Assembly: GCA_933207985.1 (NCBI GenBank) | Contig: OW240915.1 | Span: forward strand, 113,703,732 to 113,767,731 | Direction: 5' to 3' | Length of the DNA: 64,000 nucleotides | Origin: Pelobates cultripes | Taxonomy: Eukaryota > Chordata > Amphibia > Anura > Pelobatidae | Shown here: piece by piece, positions 22,640 to 31,852 of the stretch | How the letters are laid out: every line of letters starts with the position of its first letter | How positions within the stretch are numbered: position 1 is the stretch's first letter | Notes under the pieces: model-generated | What the model was told of the DNA's origin: nothing | The model's input: only the letters and a program-made list of their open reading frames with translations | Databases searched by the model: none | Translations under genes and position numbers: made by a program

Positions 22640-23640
22640 TGTTTCTAAATATATATGTGTGTCTAGCTAGTTATGTGTGTAGTCAATTATACTGTATGTG
22701 TAAGTTATGCATGTGACAGCCACTAGAGGCACTTCCTGGTTGCTAAAAGATTTTTTGTCGCCTAAATGATGCTGGACGTCCTCACGCTCTGCATGAGGAC
22801 ATCTAGTGACAGTGAAATCCCCATAGGAAACCATTGAATTAATGCTTCTCTCTTAACCTAGACAGCACAATAGGTTGAAGTAATCTTATTGGGGTTGGAT
22901 GGGAGGAATGTGTATGAATAATTAGGGTCAGGTCTATGAAATTTAAATGAATCATATACAATGGTTAAAATAATAGGTCATGATTTTGGTTTAAAACAAA
23001 AATCTTATGGTAAGTTACATTATGTCTGTGTTGTGTTCTTTGTAGGGACACAGCAAAGAATTTAAACATAAACTTGCCCACACCCCTGTAAACCAACTAA
23101 GTAATCAATTGTTCTTAATCCATGTCAACATCTCTGCAGAACATTCCTGTGTGGCATAAAGTATAAATAACCAGGACTAATGGAAAGTTTCCAGACTCTC
23201 CTAATAGTTGGTGTAGATACCTCTGTGACATTTGTGTAATATCTGTTTTAACTGCTTTACACCAGATCATACTAATGGAACCCAACATTAAACAGTAATA
23301 GGACACAGATACTTTTTCTGTGTGTTAATTTATGGTATTTGACATTTACTCATTCAAATATGGAATTATCATAGTCATTTATGGCTATACCGTCATAACT
23401 CTCATACCATTTAAACAGCATGTGCTACCGTAGAATATGATATATTGAGCAAAAATGGATTGCTTTTATTTTTCGGCTGCTCTAAGCAGAATTGTTTAGA
23501 ATAGGGAGTCAGTTCACTTGTTGAGAATTTCTGGTTTCTGCATTGTCTTTATTTTAAGCCACAAGTCTTTACTGAAGCTCAGGGTTCCTTAATAACAGTA
23601 AGAGTTAAAGGTAGGAAAATATAAACACACGTCAAAGGAA
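22640..23640. other. ITGA9 intron with a MITE fragment
   Basis: At 22713-22860 the text GACAGCCACTAGAGGCACTT and CATGAGGACATCTAGTGACA resembles the interior of the TTAA MITE at 12477-12917 and the fragment at 45540-45790. The rest shows no gene. Confidence 0.5.
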
Positions 23641-23646
23641 TGCCAC

Positions 23647-23722
23647 CATAGGCGTGCGCAGCCTATTGCAATAGGGTGTGCACCCTAAAGCACAAACACA
23701 CGCCATGTGTATATGTATATGT

Positions 23723-23761
<39 letters not shown>

Positions 23762-24665
23762 GCATCCAAGTAGAGAGCACTCTGGAGTCTTCGTTTTATA
23801 TCAAAATAAATACTGCTTTATTGTGCAGAATTTATTTTGATATAAAACGAAGACTCCAGAGTGCTCTCTACTTGGATGCTATATATTGGTCAGAGATTAC
23901 TTGCACCGGAGCATAGAAAACACCGGGAACATTGAGTGCTGGGACCTGGGAAAATACATATATATATACACTGCTGTGTGAGGGTGCTGGTAGTGTGCTA
24001 TATGGGTGAGGGTGTTTTTGTGTGTGTTTGTGAGAGTGCTGTTAGTGTGCTGTGTGTGAGGGTGCTGTTTGTATGCTGTGTGTGAGGGAACTGGTAGTGT
24101 GCTGTATGTGTGTGTGAGAGGGTGTTTGTGTGTGCGTGTTTGTTCGGGTCCTGTTAGTGTGCTGTTTGTGTGCTGTGTGTTTGTCAGGGTGCTGTTTGTG
24201 TGTGAGTGTGCTGTTTGTGTGTTTGTGAGGATGCTGTTAGTGTGCTGGGTGTGTGTGGGTGCTGTGTGTGTGAGGGTGATGTATGTGTGTGGGTGCTGTT
24301 TGTGGGCTGTGTGTGCTGTGTGTAGGTGCTGTGTGTGTATGTGTGCTGTATGTTTGGGTGGAGGTGGGGGCAGATTAGTTAATATCCCAGTCCTGCTGCC
24401 TTCCCTGGTGGTTCAGTGGAGAGTGAACTCTAGCCCGGGTTTTCTGCTGCCTCCCACCATGCTGCTGTGGACCGGTGAGGTAGAACTTTGATCTCCCCAC
24501 CGGCCCATGGAGGCTTAGACCAGAGCCGCCCTCGGATAGCGTCGGCTCTGCATTAGCCGACCGGGGAGATCCAGAGATCTCCACTGCCGGTCTCAATCCA
24601 TTGGCGTGCCGCGGGGATTAGGGTGTGCCCATGCACACCCGACACACCCCGTGCGCACGCCTATG
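23647..24665. mobile_element. hAT-like element with GT minisatellite core, 8-bp TSD AATGCCAC
   Basis: The 14-bp terminal inverted repeats CATAGGCGTGCGCA and TGCGCACGCCTATG bound the element. The octamer AATGCCAC occurs immediately outside both ends (23639-23646, 24666-24673). Inside are a TA tract, a 55-bp-arm hairpin (23757-23884), a GTGTGTGAGGGTGCTGTTAG-type minisatellite (about 23970-24360) and a GC-rich tail (CGACACACCCCGTGCGC). It is the same family as 52903-54412, with a shorter minisatellite. No transposase is present. Confidence 0.93.
23757..23884. repeat. Perfect 55-bp inverted repeat nested in the hAT-like element
   Basis: The arms 23757-23811 and 23830-23884 are exact inverses (AGCATCCAAGTAGAGAGCAC facing GTGCTCTCTACTTGGATGCT) around an 18-bp loop. 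The sequence is absent from the sister copy at 52903, so it is a later insertion, possibly of a Penelope-like end. It lies between two ATACATATATATATA stretches that could be its target duplication. Confidence 0.85.
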
Positions 24666-24673
24666 AATGCCAC

Positions 24674-25163
24674 CACTGGTGCATAGGGAGCAAATCACAC
24701 AGCATTTTAACAATAATGACCACAATTGCATTTGAGAGCTACAACAGTGACTCAATGAAAACATGAATGCATTTAAAGTTGCGTTTTTCTATTTGTTTTC
24801 ATTGACAGTATATCTAAACAGCTTGAAAATGCCTCGTGTCTTTTGTCTGCAGCCTTTGTAAGCCCTCCCCTCCTTCCCCAGCCCACACTGTGTCTGTCCA
24901 TTCACAGACTTCACAAAGCAGTGCAATGAGAAGCAGCTCATTTGCTCTGGTCAATTGCCTGGCTCTTGAGTTTAGCTTCACTGGGCTAAACAAATAGGAT
25001 GCAGCAGGACTGATTGACAGCCAGGAGGATGTAAAAAGGTTAATTTATAAAAGTGCTCATTTCTAGTGGTCGGCATTTTATTGTAAAATTAAAAAAAAGG
25101 ATACACTTCATACATAAAGAATGTCAGCAAGCTAAAGTGCTTTAGGTGTTCCTTTAAGCTGAT
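24674..25163. other. ITGA9 intron, no gene seen
   Basis: Non-coding. A MITE-like right end (TTTAGGTGTTCCTTTAA) occurs at about 25141-25157 without a clear left partner. Confidence 0.45.
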
Positions 25164-25462
25164 TTAAAGCAACACTGTAACATTAGGAATACATACATGC
25201 ATTCCTAACACACACACCCTCTCCAATTTGCATTTGCAAAACAAAAATTAAGAAAAATAAATATATATTTGCTTCTCTTGCCTGATGTCATACCCAATTG
25301 GCTGGACAGGTGACTTCAAACCATGCTTCCATGCCTTGTAATTAATAAAATAATGTATTTTGGGGCCGCTAAAAAGAGAAGGGCAGGGGAGGGGGGGGGC
25401 TTTAGGCACTATAACATCTTCATTTAGATTCAATTGTTATAGTAAGTACAGTGTTCCTTTAA
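25164..25462. mobile_element. TTAA-flanked MITE
   Basis: It starts TTAAAGCAACACTGTAACAT and ends with the inverse, ATAGTAAGTACAGTGTTCCTTTAA in part. TTAA bounds both sides. The terminal repeats are more diverged than in the copies at 9865 and 12477. Confidence 0.65.
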
Positions 25463-26399
25463 AGTTAAATTAGGTTATCCAGGTCAGTTCTTACAGCGGT
25501 AGGGCCAGCCAGTAAACAACTAGCTGATGACATCCTCCAATTTTAAACCAACTTCTTCTTCCTGTTTCCTTCCTCTTTTCTTCCTGCGGTCTGTAATGTC
25601 TTCTTGGCAAAAGCATTCAGACAAGCATCAGCTACTGTAACAGTAAATGAAAAGTAGCAATGTCCTGCTGTCAGTGGGCAGCACAGGTTCTCCCCTACAC
25701 TCTGATATTCGCAGAATATGTAGCCCACTGAGAGTACCCTTGGCAGGAGGAAGAGAATGATCTGTACTTACATTAGAGTTTCAAACCTTAATTCAAGTCA
25801 TCTTTTTCCTGGCAATGCTTCTTTCTATAGTGCCTTTTTTTTCTCACACTCACCAGCAGCCAGTTTCTACCACTCCAGTTCCATTCTAGCCTGGCTGTTG
25901 GGTCACCCATTGTTAATCATAACCTGCATGCACTTTACTCATATTTTGATTTTTTTTTAAAAGACATGGGAATGGGTGTTCAGACATTAACGGGAAGGTA
26001 TTCTTTTGGGAATTGGCATGAATGGAAAAGACAGGGCATAAAATGGCAGGATAGAGCATGTGAATGGTAAGGAGGGGACAATGACAGGACTAATTTAGCC
26101 ACTTCCACATGGGCCAAAGAAATCCTTTGACCCAAATATCATATATCCGTGGACCGTGGCTTATGTCTGGAACACGTGCCTAATTGAACTTTGCTGGACT
26201 TAAAAAAATAATAAACATGATTATATTGGTTCTAGCTGGAATTTGTGAGAATCATTATAAAAATTGTTCTTTTCATCTTGGTATTTATGCCCTTATTTGT
26301 GCCAAAATATTAATTGCTGTGCCTTTTCAGTCATTTTCTGTTTGTGGTTATTTTTTGAGGGAGTTTTTTGGTTCTTAAATCTGTCACTTGCAATGTATG
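25463..26399. other. ITGA9 intron, no gene seen
   Basis: Non-coding sequence up to the LTR element. Confidence 0.5.
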
Positions 26400-26404
26400 G
26401 TGAA

Positions 26405-27349
26405 TGTAAGGAAATCAAGTATAGCTGAACCGCTTTGATAATTCCTCCTGCAATGCCAGCGTCTAGGGTAGATCCAAGCAATGAAGTCCATAAGAAATAT
26501 AACAGCTTCCCAAGATAATCCCCTTTGGTAAAGCATACGAATTCCCAAAGAACAGTCAGAGTCCAGAATCAGGATACAAGTAGATCTGAGGTCTGGAATC
26601 TCCAGCCTGCTTTTTATTAGGGTTACATACAAAAAATACACACCCAGGGGGAGGCATTAAATCACCAATCAGGTACAGGTTACAGCCCCTACCTCCCTCC
26701 CCTCTGATAAACAGTTAACTTCATTAAAACGTGCACTATTTTACCCCAGTTCTGGATGTACCCCAAAAACAGGGGGTACACCTTTAAATTGGGCACCGCT
26801 GGATAGTGCTCACTTGTGGGGACAATATGTCAAAAAATCAGTCCATTCGGATGAATGGTTCGGGAGTTATGGAGCACTAAAGTTTTGACCGACCGCACGG
26901 ATCATCTAGCCGAAAATAGTTCCATAAGTTTTGGCCCTGCGGTCGGTCTCCGTTTAGGCGAATAAAAAAGACGAAAGTCCTGCCATCCGTTCGCATCTTC
27001 GTGGTCGTTGAAATCCCCATACGAAGTTGCATGTAACTACCGAACGGCCGGTGATTCGGTTTTTCCCGTGCGAAGTTCTGGATGTATGGAGGTCTCAGCG
27101 GTGTTCGCCTGTTTGCGTATCCGATTTTAGTTCCACGCGTTGACGGGCAAACACCGCTGTTCGCACGTAAAATGGCCGCGACCACGTGTAAAGTGCCGAA
27201 ATGGCGGCCACCTAGATTTTACACGGGGAATTCGCCTGAATCCATCCGAAGGGTAGAAATTATAGCTATATGCCGAATTCCAGCTGAATTGGGTGAATTA
27301 ACTGTGCAACAAAGGTAGAAATCCTGATGAACGGAGTCATTTCTTCACA
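26405..27349 (-). repeat. 3' LTR (945 bp)
   Basis: In element orientation it runs TGTGAAGAAATGAC ... CTTACA. It carries 15 bp absent from the other LTR near 26725-26740 (plus-strand text AAAACGTGCACTATT). A poly(A) signal AATAAA is at 26618-26613. Confidence 0.95.
26613..26618 (-). promoter_or_regulatory. Poly(A) signal AATAAA in the 3' LTR
   Basis: On the minus strand the text is CCCTAATAAAAAGCAGG. It would define the end of the R region of the retrotransposon transcript. Since the element is in sense with ITGA9, it could also cause premature polyadenylation of the host pre-mRNA. Confidence 0.6.
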
Positions 27350-27359
27350 CTGCTCCCCT
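27350..27359 (-). promoter_or_regulatory. Polypurine tract (AGGGGAGCAG)
   Basis: The purine-rich decamer AGGGGAGCAG lies immediately upstream of the 3' LTR in element orientation, the position of the plus-strand primer for reverse transcription. Confidence 0.75.
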
Positions 27360-27432
27360 ATAAGTCCATAGGTCGGCATACCCGCCTAGACCCTGTCGGG
27401 TTGGCTTGGGGATGTCCGATGAAAGTACGTTT

Positions 27433-30400
27433 TTAGGTGTCCAGTTCGGTCTGGCGGGACAGTCCATCCGCATTCCCATTTTGTTTACCCGGACGGTACT
27501 GCATGGTAAAATTGTATGGTTGGAGAGCTAGGCTCCACCGGAGTAGCCTGGGGTTGTCACCAGCTACCCGGTTGAGCCATACCAGGGGGTTGTGGTCGGT
27601 CATAAGGGTAAACGCTCGCCCATACAGATAGGGCTGAAGTTTCTTGAGGGCCCACACGAGGGCCAAGCACTCTTTTTCTACGGTGGCATAGCTGACTTCT
27701 CGGGGCAAAAGTTTACGGCTGAGGTATGCCACCGGGTGTTCCATGCCATCCGCCCCCACCTGGCTTAGCACGGCTCCCAGCCCAAACATGGAGGCATCTG
27801 TGTGGACGAGAAATTGTTTAGTGTAATCGGGTGCTGCCAACACAGGGGCCTCACTCAAGGCCGTTTTGAGCTTCTGGAAAGCGTCCGTGCACTCTGGGGT
27901 CCAGGAGACCTGTTTGGGAAGGGCCTTTTTGGTAAGGTCCGTGAGGGGCTTGGCCAGGGCGCTATATTCTGGGACGAACTTCCTATAATACCCGGCCGTC
28001 CCTAAGAAAGCCAGTACCTGGGTTTTGGTCCGAGGTTGGGGCCAGTTAGCTATGGCTTCTACCTTAGCGGGCTCTGGGCGTTGTCTACCGGAGCCGACAC
28101 GGTGGCCTAGATACTGGACCTCGGCTAGGCCTACGTGACACTTGTCGGGTTTCAAAGTGAGCCCGGCGAGGTGGATTCGTTCGAGTACCCTGGACACATG
28201 ACCCAGATGGTCTCCCCATGTGCGGCTATAGATGGCAATATCATCTAGATACGCACATGCGAAGTCCTGCAACCCCTCCAGGAGCCTATCCGCCATCCGC
28301 TGAAACGTAGCCGGGGCGTTCTTCATCCCAAAGGGCATAACCTTGAATTGGTATAGCCCAAACGGGGTGACGAACGCCGACTTGGGGATGGCCGCAGGCT
28401 CCAGGGGGATCTGCCAATAACCCTTGCACAGGTCCAGGGTAGTCAAGTAGTTCCCCCCCGCCATACGATCTAAGAGCTCATCTATTCTAGGCATGGGGTA
28501 GGCATCGGTTATGGTACGGTCGTTAAGCCTCCGGTAATCTACACAGAAGCGCGTAGTGCCATCGCGCTTCGGTACTAGTACCACCGGGGAGGCCCAAGGA
28601 CTTTGGGAGGGTTCTATTACCCCTAGCCGTAACATATCCCTTAACTCGGTGAGCATACTCTCACGTACTGCTTCCGGGATCCGATATGGCTGTTGCCGTA
28701 GGGGCGTCTCTCCCTGGGTTTCCACACGGTGTACCGCAGCGGAGGTATAGCCGGGGGTAGCGGAAAACATCTCTCGGTATCCCTGCAGCAGATGGGTAGC
28801 CTCACCTTTCTCCAGGAGGTCTAAATTTTGCCCCAAGCTTACTTGGTCAATAGTACAGGGGGTGGTCTCCAGTAAGTCAGGCAGGGGAAGCCCTTCACTA
28901 TCCTCTGTGGCGGGGGCGCACACGGCGCCCACCTCCTCTGTCCTTTCAAAATATGGTTTGAGCATGTTCACATGGAAGGCTTTGGTCAGCCTTTCATCTG
29001 AGCATTTGCTCACGATGTAGGTAGTCTCGCTAACCTGTTCCACTACCTTAAAGGGTCCCTGCCAGGCTGCTTGCAGCTTGTCCTTTTTAACGGGCCTCAG
29101 AGCCAGTACCTTCTGCCCTAAGTCCAGCACTCTATCCTGGGCCCTCCTATCGTACCACTTTTTCTGGTCCTCCTGGGCCGCCTGCAGGTTCTCCCGAACC
29201 GATTCGGTGAGGGCCCGCAGACGGTCCCGGAACTCCAGGACATACTGGACGATAGGGACTCCCCCCTCATCTGTATTGCCCTCCCAGTGTTCCCGTACGA
29301 GCTCCAGTGGGCCCCGAACTTTTCTCCCGTACAGGAGTTCGAAGGGGGAAAACCCAGTGGAGGCCTGGGGCACCTCACGGTAGGCAAACAGAAGGTGGGG
29401 AAGGAATTTTTCCCAATTCTTGTGGGACTCTGTAAAAGTTTTTAGCATCTGTTTTAGAGTGCCATTGAAACGTTCACAGAGCCCGTTAGTCTGGGGATGA
29501 TACGGGGCGCTGAACAGGGGTTGCACTCCACAGCTCTGCCACAGTTGTTGCGTCAGGGTAGCTGTGAACTGCGTCCCCCGATCGGAGAGTATCTCCTGCG
29601 GGAAACCTACTCGGGTGAATATCTGAATAAGGGCCTCTGCCACGGTCTCGGCCTCTATATTGGTGAGGGCGACTGCCTCCGGGTATCTAGTGGCGTAGTC
29701 AACCACCGTTAGGATAAACTTTTTGCCCGACGGACTGGGGCGACTGAGGGGACCTATTAAATCCACCGCTACTCGGTGGAAGGGCTGTTCGATGATGGGT
29801 AGGGGGTGAAGCTTAGCCTTCCGAAGGTCTCCCCTTTTCCCTACCCTTTGGCATACATCACATGTCCTACAATAGTACTTTAGGTCCTGGGTAGCTCTGG
29901 GCCAGAAGAAGGTTTGAGTTAACCTGTCTCTGGTCTTTTTGACCCCTAAATGTCCTGCTAGGGGAATGTCATGACTGAGTTTTAACAACTCAGCCCGAAA
30001 TTTACGGGGCACAACTAACTGTCTTTTTATGACCTGGGTAGCCCCCTGTCCCACCCCCTCGGTTACCCTATATAGCAACCCCTTATACCACTCAAATTTT
30101 TCGTGCGGGTTGTTCTCGGGGGTAGCGGCCGCGGCCTTCCTATAGCCTTCTAATGTGGGGTCAGTACGCTGTTCCTGTTCAAACCCCTGGGGGGTATCCC
30201 AGAAGGGTACGGGGGGATCGGGTAAAGGGGGTATTTCGACTCTTACCTGGTTCTCCTCAGAGTGCAGCGGAGCTTCCAGTCTGGCTTGAGCTCGGGTGGT
30301 AACCGGGTAGGCCTCGGCAGGGGGGTCTCGGGCTAGTTGGGAGGTTAGGCATCCCACATCATTTCCCAACAAAACCTCGGCGGGCAGTTCTTGCATAATC

Positions 30401-31791
30401 CCCACCTCCAGTTGTTTAGACCCGGAACCCCAATCAACAAACATATTAGCGGTGGGCAGTTTGTGAATAGCGCCCCCAGCCACCCTTACAGCGACTGTGC
30501 GTCCGGTGCGAGCTTGTGCTCTGACCGTGTGGGGCTGTACCACAGTCAAAGTAGCCCCAGAGTCTCTCAGCGCCCGGGCCCCCACGCCATCGACGGTAAT
30601 CCATTGGCGGTGGTGGTCCCGGTTGTCCCCCCCAGCTTGTACTGGATTGACCTCATGTAATACACTCCACTGTTCTTCGTGGTTAAGGGCAGGGCCTGTG
30701 TGTTCCTGTTGCACACAGTGAGCAGCTGCCCTGGGTTGTTGTGGGGCTGGCCGTTCCCAGCTTCCCCGGTTTAAGCGAGGGCACTGATGCTTGTAATGTC
30801 CTGGTTGCTTGCAGTAGTGACACACTGCAGGAGGTCGAGGTGTGTTTGCTGGGTTCGGTGGGGGGTTACCTATGGCAGGTCTAGGTGGAGCCGGGTTTGT
30901 TGGAGCTGTGTACTGAGGCTTAAATGGTGGTCTGATCGCCCCTGGCTCCTTCCTCCTGTTATCCTGGTACTCGTCCGCTAGCCTAGCGGCCTCCTCCACG
31001 GTTTTTGGTTTCCTATCTTTTACCCAGTCTTTTATGTCCTCTGCAGTATGATTAAAAAATTGCTCCAGTATCACTAGTTGCAAAGCTTCTTCTAGGGTGG
31101 TTGCCTGGCAGCCCTTCATCCAATTGCGGGCTGCCCGCTGCAGGCGAAAAGCCCATTCCGTATGGGAATCTCTCCCAGTCTTTCTCAGGTCTCTAAACTT
31201 TTTCCGGTATGCCTCCGGAGTTACCGCATATCTGGCCAACAAAATGTCTTTTATTTTCTCATAATTATGTATGTCCCCCTCAGGTACTGCTCGCAGCGCC
31301 TCGGCTGCTCTACCTGACAATTTACTGCTGACGACTGCAGCCCATTTGGTGGAGTCTAATCCCTCCAGTGCACACTGACGTTCAAAGTCTTGCAAGTAAC
31401 TGTCAATTTCCATTTCATTGTCAACAAATGATTTAAACGCTGCATAATTTACCTTCTTTGGTATTTCCCCAATACTTCTCGGGGGGTGTAGCAAATCCCC
31501 CTGTGACGCTCTGTCCCGGTCATCTCGCTCTTTTTGCGCTTGTCTGGCTTGTGCTACGACCTGCAGTATCGCCTCTGAGGATGGATTGGGTCCCAATAAA
31601 CTGAGTGTCCATCGGATGTCCTTTTGCATCACGGTTTCTTCCTCTTGGTCCATCTCTATATTACTGGTATTATCGCTCTGCATTAACTCCGCAATTATCG
31701 TGGCTTTTGTTTTGTTACTTGCCACTCTGCCTCGAGCTTCCAGTAAGTCCTTTAGCGTGGTTCTTTTAAGTAGCTGGTACTGCTGAGCCAT
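27433..31791 (-). CDS. Gag-Pol polyprotein of the Gmr1-like element, intact
   Basis: One 1452-codon frame encodes all structural and enzymatic parts. Gag capsid: about residues 110-280, with a SCAN-like part at 180-275 (LVILEQFF, EDIKDWV). CCHC zinc knuckle: CHYCKQPGHYKHQC at 324-337. Aspartic protease: DSGA at 410-413 with LLGND later. Integrase: H2C2 finger (H607, H614, C641, C644), catalytic D677, D737, E773 (spacing D-35-E) and a GPF module near 912. Reverse transcriptase follows at about 1030-1230, with catalytic D1120 and YLDD at 1181-1184. RNase H carries D1332, E1374 and D1399. The order PR-IN-RT-RH is unlike standard gypsy elements (PR-RT-RH-IN). All catalytic residues are present and there is no stop or frameshift, so gag and pol would be made as one product. 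Start: the ATG at 31791 follows directly after an upstream-ORF stop. No chromodomain or envelope frame is seen. Confidence 0.96.
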   Translation of the reverse strand: MAQQYQLLKRTTLKDLLEARGRVASNKTKATIIAELMQSDNTSNIEMDQEEETVMQKDIRWTLSLLGPNPSSEAILQVVAQARQAQKERDDRDRASQGDLLHPPRSIGEIPKKVNYAAFKSFVDNEMEIDSYLQDFERQCALEGLDSTKWAAVVSSKLSGRAAEALRAVPEGDIHNYEKIKDILLARYAVTPEAYRKKFRDLRKTGRDSHTEWAFRLQRAARNWMKGCQATTLEEALQLVILEQFFNHTAEDIKDWVKDRKPKTVEEAARLADEYQDNRRKEPGAIRPPFKPQYTAPTNPAPPRPAIGNPPPNPANTPRPPAVCHYCKQPGHYKHQCPRLNRGSWERPAPQQPRAAAHCVQQEHTGPALNHEEQWSVLHEVNPVQAGGDNRDHHRQWITVDGVGARALRDSGATLTVVQPHTVRAQARTGRTVAVRVAGGAIHKLPTANMFVDWGSGSKQLEVGIMQELPAEVLLGNDVGCLTSQLARDPPAEAYPVTTRAQARLEAPLHSEENQVRVEIPPLPDPPVPFWDTPQGFEQEQRTDPTLEGYRKAAAATPENNPHEKFEWYKGLLYRVTEGVGQGATQVIKRQLVVPRKFRAELLKLSHDIPLAGHLGVKKTRDRLTQTFFWPRATQDLKYYCRTCDVCQRVGKRGDLRKAKLHPLPIIEQPFHRVAVDLIGPLSRPSPSGKKFILTVVDYATRYPEAVALTNIEAETVAEALIQIFTRVGFPQEILSDRGTQFTATLTQQLWQSCGVQPLFSAPYHPQTNGLCERFNGTLKQMLKTFTESHKNWEKFLPHLLFAYREVPQASTGFSPFELLYGRKVRGPLELVREHWEGNTDEGGVPIVQYVLEFRDRLRALTESVRENLQAAQEDQKKWYDRRAQDRVLDLGQKVLALRPVKKDKLQAAWQGPFKVVEQVSETTYIVSKCSDERLTKAFHVNMLKPYFERTEEVGAVCAPATEDSEGLPLPDLLETTPCTIDQVSLGQNLDLLEKGEATHLLQGYREMFSATPGYTSAAVHRVETQGETPLRQQPYRIPEAVRESMLTELRDMLRLGVIEPSQSPWASPVVLVPKRDGTTRFCVDYRRLNDRTITDAYPMPRIDELLDRMAGGNYLTTLDLCKGYWQIPLEPAAIPKSAFVTPFGLYQFKVMPFGMKNAPATFQRMADRLLEGLQDFACAYLDDIAIYSRTWGDHLGHVSRVLERIHLAGLTLKPDKCHVGLAEVQYLGHRVGSGRQRPEPAKVEAIANWPQPRTKTQVLAFLGTAGYYRKFVPEYSALAKPLTDLTKKALPKQVSWTPECTDAFQKLKTALSEAPVLAAPDYTKQFLVHTDASMFGLGAVLSQVGADGMEHPVAYLSRKLLPREVSYATVEKECLALVWALKKLQPYLYGRAFTLMTDHNPLVWLNRVAGDNPRLLRWSLALQPYNFTMQYRPGKQNGNADGLSRQTELDT

Positions 31792-31821
31792 TCATTCCTT
31801 TGCTTGTTTTGAAATGTCCAT
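31792..31821 (-). promoter_or_regulatory. Nine-codon upstream ORF ending right before the gag-pol ATG
   Basis: On the minus strand, ATG GAC ATT ... GAA TGA is followed at once by the ATG of gag-pol (TGAATGGCT), in the same frame. Translation of the main frame from the full transcript would need reinitiation, leaky scanning or stop readthrough. Confidence 0.7.
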
Positions 31822-31827
31822 TTGGGA

Positions 31828-31850
31828 TTCGAATCCCACCGCTGCCACCA
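31828..31850 (-). promoter_or_regulatory. Primer binding site, tRNA-Leu type
   Basis: The minus strand begins TGGTGGCAGCGGTGGGATTC two bases inside the 5' LTR. The plus-strand text is a 23-nt match, from memory, to the 3' end of vertebrate tRNA-Leu (AAG/TAG type, ...CACCGCTGCCA plus CCA), reaching into the T arm. Confidence 0.85.
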
Positions 31851-31852
31851 GT

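Noticed and set aside
24775..25157. Additional TTAA MITE between 24775 and 25157
   Set aside because: A right end (GGTGTTCCTTTAA) is present but the proposed left end does not mirror it.
31828..31850. Possible tRNA-Leu gene fragment
   Set aside because: Only the 3' 23 nt match and they sit exactly at the retrotransposon primer site. There is no cloverleaf upstream.
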